A stretch of 64,000 bases of DNA from Aurantiochytrium sp. KH105 (taxonomy: Eukaryota; Sar; Bigyra; Thraustochytrida; Thraustochytriidae). A program made the position numbers and the translations under genes. The notes under the pieces were generated by a model. The model had not been told where the DNA came from and did no database searches. It saw only the letters and a list, made by a program, of their open reading frames with translations. The stretch spans positions 434,001 to 498,000 of the forward strand of contig BGKB01000028.1 of assembly GCA_003116975.1 (NCBI GenBank). Direction: 5' to 3'. Shown piece after piece: positions 27,412 to 38,400 of this stretch (position 1 is its first letter; each line of letters opens with the position of its first letter).

Positions 27412-28379
27412 CGGCGATTCGTCTTGAATTGCGCAAATCATGGCGGTGATGGCGGAAATAAAAGAAAAATGAGAAGAAGGGAATGGAAAAACTTCAAGGC
27501 CTTCTTGCACCATCGCCTCTGTACATTACAGTTATAGTGTCCTAATGAAGCACTGCCTTTGCTTATCTTAGTTCTTTCACACAGAGTTTATGCCTCTCGG
27601 GTAATAGTCAGGTTCCTTTGGAAGCCGAGAAGCAGGCAATGCCGGATCATAAACAAACGCAAGTAAAGTATACAAGCACGTAGACAATGCGACGTTTGTG
27701 CTGGGAAATTACTGTCTCATTAAAACCAACCAACCATCCACCAAGCCATTTTCCTTCTAAAGTGCCAAGACCTCTCTACAACTCTCCTCACTTTCCCCAC
27801 CTCCCGGCCCGTCCTGACCTACCCCCAAGAAAGAATAACGAAATCGTATCGTCCCCTTCCTCGCAATGCGTTCTGCGGATGGTTAGGTGGATGGTGTGGA
27901 CGTCACATCCCAGCCGGCCAAAACTTTTTATTTATTTTTTTCCGCAGCGATTGATCTCTCTTTCTCTCTCTCTCTCTCGACAGTGGCAGCAAGCAAGCAA
28001 GCAAGCAAGCAAGCAAACAATTGAGGCGAGTGAGGACGCCCGGCAGCGGCTGGCAGGCAGGGCGCACGCGGGCCCGAGGACGAGCGCCGCGCAGAGGCAG
28101 CACGGGAAGGCGCGCCGACGTAGCGACCGCGCAGGCTTGTCCGCGAAGAAAGCGAAGTCTGCTTTGCATCGGCGGCATCCAGCTGTCTCCGTGGGCTGCG
28201 TGCGCAAGGAGGTCGCAAGCTGGCTAGCTCGCTAGCTCGCTAGCTCGCAGCTGCGGAGCAAGGCGAGCGACGCCGAAAGGCCTCCGCGCGCGAGGACGAA
28301 GACGACGCGAGGCGAGGCGCAGCAAGGTGCTGCTGCCTCAAGGCTAACGCGCAAAGTCTGACGCTCGTGCTCGCGAAAG
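27412..28379. other. Intergenic region with TC and AAGC tracts
   Basis: 968 bp between two rightward genes. It contains ACCA-type repeats near 27725, a TATA-like AT run at about 27923-27940, a TC run (27963-27978), an AAGC run (27990-28015) and three exact copies of GCTAGCTC (28223-28246) upstream of the ATG at 28380. No gene supported. Confidence 0.55.
27963..28246. repeat. Simple repeats: (TC)n, (AAGC)n and 3x GCTAGCTC
   Basis: Three simple-repeat tracts in the 5' flank of the TPR/SGNH gene: TC at 27963-27978, AAGC at 27990-28015 and a perfect three-copy octamer at 28223-28246. Confidence 0.8.
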
Positions 28380-31300
28380 ATGACCAAAAAAAATGGCGAG
28401 ACGTCGGCGTCTTCGTCGTCGTCTTCTGCACCGGCGTCCGCGAATGGCAAGCTCGTCAACCAAGTGCGGTTTGTTTACATCGGAATCGTGCTCAAGGTCA
28501 TGACGAAGGGGGAAAAAGTTTCCGCGAACCTCGCACTGGATATTTTGCGGGCAAAGGGCAAGAAAAGGGGCAGCAAAGAGGAAGAGATCATCAGCAGTTC
28601 ACCGGCCATGCGCTCTGCCGCCGACATTGTAGACCTGGAAGAGCTGCAAGAGATACGCAAACATAGAAAACTCAAGACGTTACAAAGGCAAACTCGTCCC
28701 GGTGAAACCTTGACCTTTGTTGTGACTCTGCCGGCCGTACGGGGGGAGACAGTCGGCGGCGCTTTGGACAGATTCACGCGGCACGTTGCAACCACGTATT
28801 CAGTGCGACTAGGGGTCAACTTGACGACGTTTTCGCAGAGACTGGCTGCCACGGGATGGCGGAAAGTAAAACTTTTGCGAGAAAATGTGATTGACGCCTT
28901 GCCGCGCCACTCGACCGAGTCTACTGCTTTTGTTTCTCTCTACGTGGAAGACTCGGCGATAGCCGCGCTCGTGGACGCTGATGCCGCGCTGATGCGTTGG
29001 CGAAAGCCCAAGCCTTTGACCAATGCTTACGTGGATTTGATTCCTCCCGGTTTTGAGACTCATCCCGTATTTGCTAAAATCTCAGAGGCGGTCGGCGCAG
29101 GCTACGTTCGACGCGCACGCGTCCTGGGCGAGGAGTTTTTGGCGCAAAATCCTGGTGACTCTGTAGAAAGCGATATTGGCCGCATCATTTTATCGAGACT
29201 CTTACTTCAACTAGGGCGTCCCGATAAGGCTCGCGAAGTCATGCAGGGTGTGCGCGACCTGATGAATCAGAAGAACGCCGACATGGCCGAGATTTTGGGC
29301 GAGATTGCAACGCAAAAGGGAAATTGGGCTACTGCTGCATTCCAATTCGAATGTGCGTCCGAATACTTGGCCAGGAATTTGCCTCCTAACGTTCAAAGGT
29401 TTGCCTACCGTGAAGAGGCCGGGTCGAAACGCGTGCTTCGCGAGCACGTTTTTGCAGCGCGACAAGCCAATGCTTTGCGCCATATTCCAAGCCAAGTAAC
29501 CAAGGCTACGCAAATTTTGCAGCGACTTTTGGTCAAGGAACGCAACGGTAATGACAATGCCAAGGCTCTTGAGACCTACGGTAACGTTGTGATTGCAACA
29601 GGTTTATTTGGCGACGGATTCAAGCTGAAAATCCAAGCTTTGACCGCCGAACCCTTAAACATGGCTCTCTGCGAGCGCGTTGCTGATGACATGCGAAAGA
29701 ACCCGCACGCCTGCGCGGATGTCATTGACGAAGTCTTGAAGAGCACCATGCAGCTGCCGTCTTCTTCGAGCGCTACCTCATTCATTGCGGAAGTCGCTCG
29801 CAAATTCGGCGTCTTGGATGTCGCCGAGGGTGTCTTTGAGCATGCAATGCTCACCACGCCAGGTCGTATCCAGGTATTCCGTGCCAAGGTCGGGGTGCTC
29901 GAACTCCGCGCAAAGTACGTTCACTTGTTGCAGCAGGCGTTTGACTTTTTCGACGGGCAGACAGTGGAGAGTGAGGCTGCCGGGAAGCCCTTCCCTACGC
30001 CCTACATGGGGGTTCGAGAGGTCATTTCCCGTGCTCTTAGCTTTGCTCTGGCCGATGGCGCTCCGGGACCGCGCACACGCAACACATATGCGTACAAGCT
30101 CAAGCCTGTCCCGCAGAAGGACGCTCTGGGCTCCGCGACCGCAATAGTCTTGTGGCGGTACGGCATTGCCGTCATGGATACAGCTATCGCTGATCCCAAT
30201 GAGATCTCTGATGTTGTCGACGCAGCCGCGATGGCCTCCGCGTTCACGCTTCGGGACTGCCACGCCGCGCCCCTTGTCCTTCCGCAGCGCCACCCTGGCG
30301 CTTTTCCGTCCGGAGATCTCGACAGCGAGGATTACAAGACCACCAAACGTCCTCCCGAACTGACGGAGGATGACATGGCGCATGCTGCAAACCGCCCTCC
30401 CTTTTCCCTCGGGCAAACGTATTTTCTGTCAAGTCTGTTTCTCGTCATCAAGTCGATCTTTCTCTTGGGGCCAAATTTCATACGATTTATTCCGGCGCTT
30501 ATGGCCTGGGTAGAGCCTGTGCGAGTCATGGCACTCGAGATTTTCTCCTCCGAGGCATATCCAGAATTTGCCTGCTACGAACAGATCTCGACCGTGTTGC
30601 CATCCCTCGGGCGCTTCATGGAGCCTTATAGCTTTCGCATTCCGCGTCGCCGCGTTTACATGCTCGGAGACAACCATGTGCTTTCAGCTGCGTGGCAAGA
30701 AGGTTCCGCTGGGGGAAAGCCATACCTTTTTGAGCCTCGCGTCTCGTCAGGTCTTCGGTGCTGGTCTCTGCGCAATGGCTCCAAGCACCCTTCTCGAGCG
30801 CAGTTCGAGGAGCTCATCAAGCTCATTCCAGATGGGTCGGTGGTCATCTTTTGTTTTGGTGACATGGACTGCCGGGAAGGCCTCTTGAATTCCGTGCGCA
30901 AGGACGAGCATGAGTCTGTGCTCGACGCCATTGAGACATGCGTCACCTTCTATATCACCAAGATGATTCAACTCAGCCGCAAAAATGGTTTCATTCCGCT
31001 CGTCCACCCTGTGCCGCCTGCAACGCCCGTGGTGCGTCCACTCGTCGACAAATTTAATGCAGTCCTTCAAGAAAAGGTTTTGCACTACAGCAAGTACCTT
31101 ACCTGGATTGATATCCTCCCATCCTTACTCACCACAGATCCACTTCCGCAAACACCCGAGACCACGGCAAATGGCCGCGATAACAAGGTTGAAGTTGACG
31201 GTGACTCTGGCAGCACAAGGGATAATGGAGATGTCAAGGATTCCGCGAAAGCACCACCTTCTTCTAATGCGGCGAACTCATCAAAATCGACATCGCAAGC

Positions 31301-31712
31301 TCTTTCAAGCGCTGACAAGAAGAAGAAGTCCACCAGTGTCGATGCCAATAACGATGCCGATGGCAATGCAGACGACGCGAATGGCGATGGAAACGAAGAT
31401 GAAGCTGAGGACTCTGATTCGTCGGACATTCTCGAGGAAGAGGAGCCACTTTGCTTTTCTTACAACGGGACGCGCTTCAAGCACGAAGAGTATGGACTCA
31501 ACGGGGTGCATCTACACCCTTGTTACTCGAAACTGCTCGAGAAAGCAATTGAACCAAAACTCGTGGAGCTTTTGGACGCGGGACAATTCCAGGATCCGCC
31601 TCCAAGGTCACCGCTGAATTGGCGCAAGTGGAAACAACGCGAACTCCAACGGAAGAAGAAGCATGCAAATGGACAACAGAAGCCCACGTCAAAGAAACCC
31701 ACGTCAACGTAG
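28380..31712 (+). CDS. TPR-like / SGNH-hydrolase-fold protein with altered active site
   Basis: 1110 residues from ATG 28380. About 230-560 is helical and TPR-like (GRPDKAREVMQGVRDLM, GNWATAAFQFECASEYL). The C-terminal part (about 750-1090) has the blocks of an SGNH/GDSL-type hydrolase of the 'GDSH ... FGEIDCR ... DGVHL' kind: YMLGDNHVLS near 761, CFGDMDCREG near 828 and NGVHLHPCY at 1041-1049. The nucleophile position Ser is Asn (GDNH) and the catalytic Asp before the histidine is also Asn (N1041), while His1044 remains. This suggests a non-catalytic or altered domain. An acidic Ser/Asp-rich insert (about 930-1025) splits the fold. A hydrophobic stretch near 680-710 (FLSSLFLVIKSIFLL) could be buried or membrane-associated. 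Function unknown. Confidence 0.85.
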   Translation: MTKKNGETSASSSSSSAPASANGKLVNQVRFVYIGIVLKVMTKGEKVSANLALDILRAKGKKRGSKEEEIISSSPAMRSAADIVDLEELQEIRKHRKLKTLQRQTRPGETLTFVVTLPAVRGETVGGALDRFTRHVATTYSVRLGVNLTTFSQRLAATGWRKVKLLRENVIDALPRHSTESTAFVSLYVEDSAIAALVDADAALMRWRKPKPLTNAYVDLIPPGFETHPVFAKISEAVGAGYVRRARVLGEEFLAQNPGDSVESDIGRIILSRLLLQLGRPDKAREVMQGVRDLMNQKNADMAEILGEIATQKGNWATAAFQFECASEYLARNLPPNVQRFAYREEAGSKRVLREHVFAARQANALRHIPSQVTKATQILQRLLVKERNGNDNAKALETYGNVVIATGLFGDGFKLKIQALTAEPLNMALCERVADDMRKNPHACADVIDEVLKSTMQLPSSSSATSFIAEVARKFGVLDVAEGVFEHAMLTTPGRIQVFRAKVGVLELRAKYVHLLQQAFDFFDGQTVESEAAGKPFPTPYMGVREVISRALSFALADGAPGPRTRNTYAYKLKPVPQKDALGSATAIVLWRYGIAVMDTAIADPNEISDVVDAAAMASAFTLRDCHAAPLVLPQRHPGAFPSGDLDSEDYKTTKRPPELTEDDMAHAANRPPFSLGQTYFLSSLFLVIKSIFLLGPNFIRFIPALMAWVEPVRVMALEIFSSEAYPEFACYEQISTVLPSLGRFMEPYSFRIPRRRVYMLGDNHVLSAAWQEGSAGGKPYLFEPRVSSGLRCWSLRNGSKHPSRAQFEELIKLIPDGSVVIFCFGDMDCREGLLNSVRKDEHESVLDAIETCVTFYITKMIQLSRKNGFIPLVHPVPPATPVVRPLVDKFNAVLQEKVLHYSKYLTWIDILPSLLTTDPLPQTPETTANGRDNKVEVDGDSGSTRDNGDVKDSAKAPPSSNAANSSKSTSQALSSADKKKKSTSVDANNDADGNADDANGDGNEDEAEDSDSSDILEEEEPLCFSYNGTRFKHEEYGLNGVHLHPCYSKLLEKAIEPKLVELLDAGQFQDPPPRSPLNWRKWKQRELQRKKKHANGQQKPTSKKPTST

Positions 31713-31957
31713 CTCGTAAATACATGCTGCCTTTCACCCCCCTTTGCTCGTTGAAGTTTGCTGAAAATAGTAGGTAGAGATTGGTAGATAGGATGCCCGC
31801 TCTGACCGACTGCACGGGGATATGCTTGAAGATTTCAAACACCAAAGGAATGGAAAGGATACAGTGACCAGCGAATCATATCTTGCTCGTGGCTAATGTA
31901 CGTGGGAGTGAATACGCTACACTTTTACACTTGGTTATCCTTTCGTTGTCGACGACT
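31713..31957. other. Short convergent intergenic region
   Basis: 245 bp between the stops of the SGNH-like and neuferricin-like genes; no features recognised. Confidence 0.6.
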
Positions 31958-33220
31958 TTACTGCAACCTCTTTTGCCCCTCTTGTGTGGCAGAGAGAATG
32001 GCCTGGAGCGGTTTGCGCACAGCTCTGAGTTTGTCATTATCTTTATCGTCCGCAGCCAAAAGATCGCTCAAAAACGTGACGAGCTCCTCGAGCACGGACC
32101 TTGCAGCACCTTGCTCGCCACCCTTGGAGAGGGCGCGCGCGAGATTAAATCGTGTGTTGGCAAGCAAAAGCGTGTGCGAGGCGTCGTGGTCTTGTTTTGA
32201 TGCTTCGTAGCACTGAAGAGCCTCTTTAAATCGAATTGCTGATTTCTCAAAATAGGTCGCACTAAAATATGCGGCGCCAAGATCGGACAAGATGGTCCCG
32301 GCAAGCTGTAATGAGGCAAATGCGGTGGGCGTGAGCGCTTTGCGTAAAATGTCCACGGCCTCTTCAAAGTGCTCGATGGCGTCGTTCACTTCCTTAAGCT
32401 TCAATGCCGTAGCCCCAAGCATCTCAAGCGTCCGTGCACGAAGCTCTTCTCGATTCGAGAGCGCGGTGGTGGTCTCTTGAGCCTCCCCGAGCGATACGAG
32501 TGTCCCACGCCAGAAAATTCGCGCGTCGTCAATGCGTCCTGATTTGTACGCCCGAACGCCCGACTGGTACAGGTCATCGACATTCATGCGCTGGCCGTTG
32601 GGATGCAAAAGCATTTGCTCTTCCACCTGTGCGCGTTGCAATGCGCCCTCGACCGGATCTGCGACAAGGGTCCCGATGAAAGTGTATTCATCATGGAGCT
32701 CGTAGAGCTCGAGCCACCGACGCGCTTCCACCTTGAGGAGCGGATCGAGGCCAGCAAGCGTGCTAACAAGGCAGTACTTGGCGGTGCAACCGGTACAAAA
32801 GGCTCGTGTTGCATCTCGTCCTACGAAATGATGATAGCTACGCCCCACGCCGTAGTACTCGCGACCCGACGTTACATCATAGATTCGCCCCATGATACCC
32901 AGGTACAATGGTGCTTCTGGGTCGCTCCCATCAAATTGCGCAAGCTCTTCTGCGGTCATGGTGAGGCCGTCGTCTCGCTCAGGCACGGGATAATCGCGCT
33001 GCGGATCCTCGTCATCCTGGACCAGGTCGCGCAGCGCCGAAAGCGTCGCGATGGCTCCTTGGCGGCCTTGCAGACGCGCTCTCGACTTCGCGCGGCTCAC
33101 GTCTCTGAAAAAGCGCATCAGCGCCAGCTCCAGACCGCCTTGCGTCCACGTCCAGCGCGCTGCCGCCATCGCCACCACCGCCACCGCCACGGCCAGGGTC
33201 CTCGCGTGTCGAGCCCGCAT
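31958..33220 (-). CDS. Neuferricin-like (MAPR cytochrome b5-type) domain fused to TPRs
   Basis: 420 residues from ATG 33220. An N-terminal hydrophobic segment (about 8-25, LAVAVAVVAMAAA) is a signal peptide or membrane anchor. A cytochrome b5-like heme-binding domain of the membrane-associated progesterone receptor class follows (about 85-190): LYLGIMGRIYDVTSG, YYGVGRSYHHFVGRDATRAF, WLELYELHDEYTFIGTL. Wording and spacing match neuferricin (CYB5D2), including the conserved tyrosines used for heme. The C-terminal half (about 225-405) holds TPR units (LGATALKLKEVNDAIEHFEE, LGAAYFSATYFEKSAIRFKE), not part of animal neuferricin as I know it. It probably binds heme in the ER or secretory system and uses the TPRs to dock partners. 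Confidence 0.9.
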   Translation of the reverse strand: MRARHARTLAVAVAVVAMAAARWTWTQGGLELALMRFFRDVSRAKSRARLQGRQGAIATLSALRDLVQDDEDPQRDYPVPERDDGLTMTAEELAQFDGSDPEAPLYLGIMGRIYDVTSGREYYGVGRSYHHFVGRDATRAFCTGCTAKYCLVSTLAGLDPLLKVEARRWLELYELHDEYTFIGTLVADPVEGALQRAQVEEQMLLHPNGQRMNVDDLYQSGVRAYKSGRIDDARIFWRGTLVSLGEAQETTTALSNREELRARTLEMLGATALKLKEVNDAIEHFEEAVDILRKALTPTAFASLQLAGTILSDLGAAYFSATYFEKSAIRFKEALQCYEASKQDHDASHTLLLANTRFNLARALSKGGEQGAARSVLEELVTFLSDLLAADDKDNDKLRAVRKPLQAILSATQEGQKRLQ

Positions 33221-33890
33221 AGCCCGAGCTCCGTGGCCGCTCGAAGCGCGGGCTCATCCAGCGAGAGCGGGCGTCAAGACGCAAGAGCACGAGAGAGAAC
33301 GCGAGCCAGCGACGAGGACCTCTCGCCCGCGCGCACCTTCTTCGCCGCGGCGGGTGGTTCCGGCGTGCCTTGCTGTGTCGAGGTTTTGCTACATGAGTTT
33401 GCCAGGCCAGGCCAGGCCACGAGTTGGAGGTCGAGCACGTCTCGACTCGCCGCTCAACCCGGCCTCGCCCCGCACGACCTCACGAGGACGACGACTTGGG
33501 CTACTACTTGCGTGAGCTGCCAGCGCACGCCAAGCATCGTGCTCGAGATCGTGCTCTGCTCTTGGGAAGCAAGCGAGCAAGCGAGCGAGCAAGCAAGTGC
33601 CTCGAAAGTGCTGCTTGCAAAAGCAAAACGAGCTTTGCTCTTCGCCAAGTGTCGCAGCGCGTGCCCTCTCGCGAGGGCCTCCAGCTCGCACGGAGGGCGC
33701 TCCTAGAAGACCCTGTCCTGTTCGCGCCTGCAAGGCCTCGAGCGAGCCTTCCTCCGCTGCTCGAGGTGGAGCAAGTCAGGAAGATCGTCCCCGCTCTTGC
33801 GCTGTCGTCGTGCGAGCGATGGACTCGGGCGCCGAGCCTCGACCGTGCGCGCATGAGGTTGCTTGTGGTGGTGGTGATGATGATTGAGTG
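33221..33890. promoter_or_regulatory. Divergent intergenic region (neuferricin / Fe-ADH-like)
   Basis: 670 bp between divergent genes with a GAGC/AAGC tetranucleotide run at about 33568-33597. No gene recognised; presumably carries both promoters. Confidence 0.55.
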
Positions 33891-35144
33891 ATGGTCGATT
33901 ATGACGATGATGATGATGGTGCAGCAGATCCGGAACGAGCGCCGCGGGGGCGAGGAGGAGGAGGAGTTGCGCGGCGAGAGATGGAGCGCGTGGCGCGCGG
34001 CGCGTGGCGCGGCGTGGCGCAGGCCGCGCGCGAGGCGGCGGCCGCGGGGCCCGGCGGCCGCGGCGCGGCGGCGCGGCCCCGCGTGCTGGTGGTGTCCGCC
34101 GAGCGCGACCGCGCGCGCAGGTCCACCAAGCTCGTGGACGCCGTGCTGCAGGGCAGCGGCGCGCAGGTGCTCACGTACACGCTGCCCGAGGCGGTGGCGG
34201 CCGGCGCCGAGCCGCAGCTCAGCAGCGTGCTCGTGGGTCTCGATACCTTGCGCAGGACCGGCGCAGATCTCGTGCTGGCGCACGGGAATGCCTCCACGAT
34301 CCACGTCGCCAAGGTGCTCAGCATGCTGGCCTTTGAGATGCCGCGGAGCGAGACCGAGGTGGCAAGCTACATGATCCCAATCATTGATGGCAGGGCGCCG
34401 CGCAAGGGCTCCAGCAAGCCCGCCAGCATTCCGGATATTCGCCTGCCGCTTGTCGCGCTGCCCACCTTGCCATGCGGAGGTGTGGAATCGAGCCCTGTTG
34501 TCGCCCTCTCAGACTACGACAAAGAGCGTCGTCTCGTGCTTTCGGCCCCGGAGCTAACGCCCACGCATGTGCTCGTGGACCCAGAGGCGATTGCTCTTGA
34601 TGTCACCGAGGCAGAGACCGAGTCCAAAACAGGCATTTTCGACGCTCGACTCTTGCATTTCATGGCGGGCCGTGAATTCGCCTGTGCACTCGAGTCCTCG
34701 GCCGCGGGATCTTCCGACTCTCTTGCGTACCTTCAGGATGCCGTCTCGGCGTGGAATGAGGAAGACGCTGCCCAGATTACCGATGTGCTGTGCACGCAGA
34801 GTATTCGCATGGGCAAGGTCTTCAAGTCTGCCCAGCCGATCGCCCCGCACGAGATTCTTGCAGCTGCACTTCGAGATATTGCGCCCATTAGCTTTGAAGA
34901 AGCATGTGGTTCCCTTCTGGAACCCTCTTTGCGATTACTCAGCGAGGCGCACGAGGGTCAGCCCATGGCTGCCGAGGTGGGTGACATTATTTCTTCGCTG
35001 CCAAAACCGCAAGGTCTCCTCGCGCAAGGCGTCATCTTCGACAAGGAAGAGCACCTCAAGGCGGCAGCACAGGCTGTCGACGCCGCGACCAAGGGCCGCC
35101 TTCACTGTGACCGAGTGCTCCGCGTGTACGAGGATGCACTTTAG
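33891..35144 (+). CDS. Degenerate iron-containing alcohol dehydrogenase-fold protein
   Basis: 417 residues from ATG 33891; ATG 33981 (MERVARG) is a plausible alternative because the first 30 residues are Asp/Gly/Arg filler. The fold is read from RVLVVSAERD, GADLVLAHGNASTIHVAKVL, LPLVALPTLPCGG and LSAPELTPTHVLVDPEAI, which line up with Fe-ADH blocks (GGGSPxDxAK, PTTAGTGSE, PxLxPDxAxxDPEL). The key positions are changed: the nucleotide-binding GGGS is HGNA, the AGTGSE loop is PCGGVESS, and the region that should hold the metal-binding Asp and His residues (DALTHAIE type) reads REFACALES. It is likely a non-catalytic relative. A helical C-terminal domain is retained. Cellular role unknown; identification rests on pattern, not alignment. 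Confidence 0.75.
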   Translation: MVDYDDDDDGAADPERAPRGRGGGGVARREMERVARGAWRGVAQAAREAAAAGPGGRGAAARPRVLVVSAERDRARRSTKLVDAVLQGSGAQVLTYTLPEAVAAGAEPQLSSVLVGLDTLRRTGADLVLAHGNASTIHVAKVLSMLAFEMPRSETEVASYMIPIIDGRAPRKGSSKPASIPDIRLPLVALPTLPCGGVESSPVVALSDYDKERRLVLSAPELTPTHVLVDPEAIALDVTEAETESKTGIFDARLLHFMAGREFACALESSAAGSSDSLAYLQDAVSAWNEEDAAQITDVLCTQSIRMGKVFKSAQPIAPHEILAAALRDIAPISFEEACGSLLEPSLRLLSEAHEGQPMAAEVGDIISSLPKPQGLLAQGVIFDKEEHLKAAAQAVDAATKGRLHCDRVLRVYEDAL

Positions 35145-35405
35145 AATCAAGAGTTGCTGTTCACTCGAGGCCCTCGTCAAAACGCAGTAGAGCAGTTTGG
35201 GTTTTTCTCTTATGGGAAGAAGAGGGGTGGGCGACAGAGGAAATAGGACGGAGCGTATTCACAGTAAATTCAAATGCTTATCAGGTTCTAGAGTAAGAAA
35301 CGGACTCTTGTTGTCAGCTATACCGTTGTATGGGCGCGCTGCATGCGCTGCAGGCCGTCAGTCGTGATACGACATCCAAGTTTTTGCCCACGCATATAAA
35401 CTCGC
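35145..35405. other. Short convergent intergenic region
   Basis: 261 bp between the Fe-ADH-like stop and the HECT gene stop; a TATAAA-like string near 35395 and otherwise no features. Confidence 0.55.
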
Positions 35406-38400
35406 TCAGCTAAGCTCGAGGCCGCGATTCGCGTTACCTTCGCCCGTGTCGTCCGCGTCAATTGCGTTACAGTTGTAAATGGCAAAGTGGAGTCGCTTCC
35501 GCAAAATCTCCTTGCTAGAGTAGTTGGGAAGCGACAAACTCATAAAACACGTGTGCGCTTGCGGAAGATACTTGTCCGGGTCTCCCGAGTCGCGAGCTTG
35601 CAAGTGAGGACCAATCGTAAACGTAATCTCGTCCACCTCTGACATGCGCTCGCGACCCCACACGAACCGAAGAAATTGCGTGCGGTCTTCTGGACTGAAA
35701 TCGTTACCCAAAACGTCCCACAAAAATTTGACTGCACGATCAGTGACCCTGACGCCACCAATGTACTTTGTGCGCGAGTGCAGAAACTCAACATCAACAT
35801 CCGCCACGCCGCAGCAAAGGCTTTGCAACTCTTGCCAATTAAACATCGGCAAAAGACGGGCCGGGACCAAGGGCGCAAGGCCCCGCTTGAGAGCGTCGAG
35901 TTGCATATTCACCTCCGAAAGCCTGAACGACTCCAAGAGGTCGGCATACTCGAGTGCATTCCGCGGTACCACCTTGCGTTCTTTGCCAAGAGGACACAAT
36001 TCCACCACATTGGTTGCCGAAGATGCGGCTGGCAGGCCCTCGCCAGACATCCCCATTGAACCCAAATCCGTTCCTACCCGGTTGTGCGCCAAAGCAGCAA
36101 CGACGGATCCCCCGGAAGAGTCTCGCGAAGGGCTGAGATCAGAAGGCATGCGGCCCGCATCAAGACATCCGCTCGTTGCGCCGGGCGTGCCGGCAACTGA
36201 GTCAAGTCCGTTGCCATCAGAGGCGCTGCTGGCTCCGCCCTCGACCGCACCTTCACCTGCGCCAACATTGGCATCGCTGGGAGCCACAGCAAAGACTGTA
36301 TCTTCCAGAACAAAGCTGATCTCCTCAAGCGATGTCGAGCGACGAACGAAAGACACTCGCTGAAGGGCAACGTCGTCAATGTAGCGAAGGTCAGATTCCA
36401 CGAGACGGTCGCGTACCAACGCTTTCCACACGAGTGGCGAAACGTCAAGAGCCAACGTCACACCATGCCGTAGACAAGCAATGCCCAAAAGTGTTCCGAG
36501 AAATTCAAAGAGACGCAGCTCGACGGGATTTTTCAGCGATGGCCGTGGGAGCATCGCCTCACCCTGAGATTTGGCCATAAGTGGCGGCTGGAAAAGCAGC
36601 GCGGGCCGACCTGACCTTATTTCCGAGCAAATCTCCGATATCAGGTCGCGGTAAAGACCCCCCAGATCCTGGCCGCCCTCGCCGGCAAAGCGCACTTTGA
36701 ATGACTGGTCCCGTCTGCGTAGCGAACACAGGGGAAACGTCTGCACCTGATTGTACGTTTGCATAAAAAGTGAATCCTCTACGAGTCCAATGTCCGCAAG
36801 CTTGCGGCTCACCGTGATCGAAGGAATGCTCCTTTGCGGCGCATCGCTCCACATGGGCTCAAGAACCTTGGACCAAGCGTCTAGCTTGGTCGAAAGGAAG
36901 ATAAGACGCTTGGTGCGGGTGCGTGAGAGCTGCTTTCCGATCCCGCCCGCGGCGTAACGCGGCGTCAGATTGATGAGTGGAAGCACCTCTGAAAGACTGT
37001 CGTTCACTCTTTTCAGCACTGCAAACCGGCCGCGCGTCACTTCGAGGTCAGCCTCATCTTGCAAGATAGGAAAGGCTTGCAGTGACGTCGCATTCAAATC
37101 GCGAAATCCTAGCGTCGACGTCTCGCGGCCCACGAGCTTGTTTGCAAAGTCTGCGAGCGCGATCCAGCCATCGAGCTGCCAAGTTTCCGCAATCTTTTCC
37201 ATGAGTGCATCATCTTTTCGCACCTGCTCAACAAGTTCTCTGTGTGCTGCCTCCACAACTTCGTCCGTAACGGCGTCGAGCGAAGCATTGTGATAATGCG
37301 TGGCATGAGATTGAGAGTGAGCAGAGCTGCTGCTTTCTGATTCAGAATCGACATTCACCAAACTTCCTTCAACGTCGTCGTCCTCATCGCCCTCTTTGTT
37401 ATCATCTTCTGTGCCAAGCCTTTCGCGGCCGTTTCTATCTTCATCGCCATCAACCCCACCACCACCACCACCACCACCACTTCCACTACCATCATTATCA
37501 CCAAGACTAGCAGCCGCAGCAGCAGCAGAAGCCGCAGAAGCATCGTGACCAAACGTTTGGCCGTCAAGCTGGCCACCAGTACCGGTAGCAGCATCTGTCT
37601 CTCGGTCGGGAGGACTCTCATGTTCTTGCCGCCTCTCCATGTCGATGAGGTCCAGCGAATCGCGGTGAGCCACGTGACCATGTGACCTTCCCTGGCGAGT
37701 GTCCTTGACGCGCGTGTCATAGGCACCGCCCTCCTCTTCCCAATAGTTGTCTGGAATTTCTTGGAGAATTGGCTTGAGCGACTCGATGTCACGTCGGAAC
37801 CAACGCGAGTCTTCGTAGAGAGGCGCAAGCGTGCGGCGCTCACACTCGCCCGTAAAGTGATTTCTCTGCACGTAGATACCATAGCGCAATGAAGCAACCA
37901 TGGGACACAACAATGCGCCGTCCAAGGGCAGCAAAGACGAGAGCGCGTCAAGCTGTTCTTCAGTGCAAACTCCAGTCACGAAAATGCGGTCATATCGAGA
38001 GAGCATACCCGGAATGACGCGCTTCTCACGCATGTGATCAGGCACAAATCCATGCTTCTTAGCATATCGCCTCCTTGCACGTCGACCAAAGTCGGAGACC
38101 GCACGCGCATGCGGCAAGAGGTCCCCGACGAAAACATCAATTGGTCCGAGTGGCACCGCAAAGTCTGTGCGTAGGACGTGCATATTACTTCGGACACGCC
38201 TTGCCGTAACGTCCGAAGCAACGAGACCATGGATCCGTGCATTGCCAAAGGGCGGCTGCCCGTTCGACAAAAGGCTTCCGAGAGCCAGTGAGAAGCCGTG
38301 ATCTGCGTCGCAGGATACGCACAACAGATCGCAGCCCTCCTTGACGCTCAAAAGCTCAATGAGGATGCCCTCGAGACAGCGTTCCATCAAGTTCGAATTC

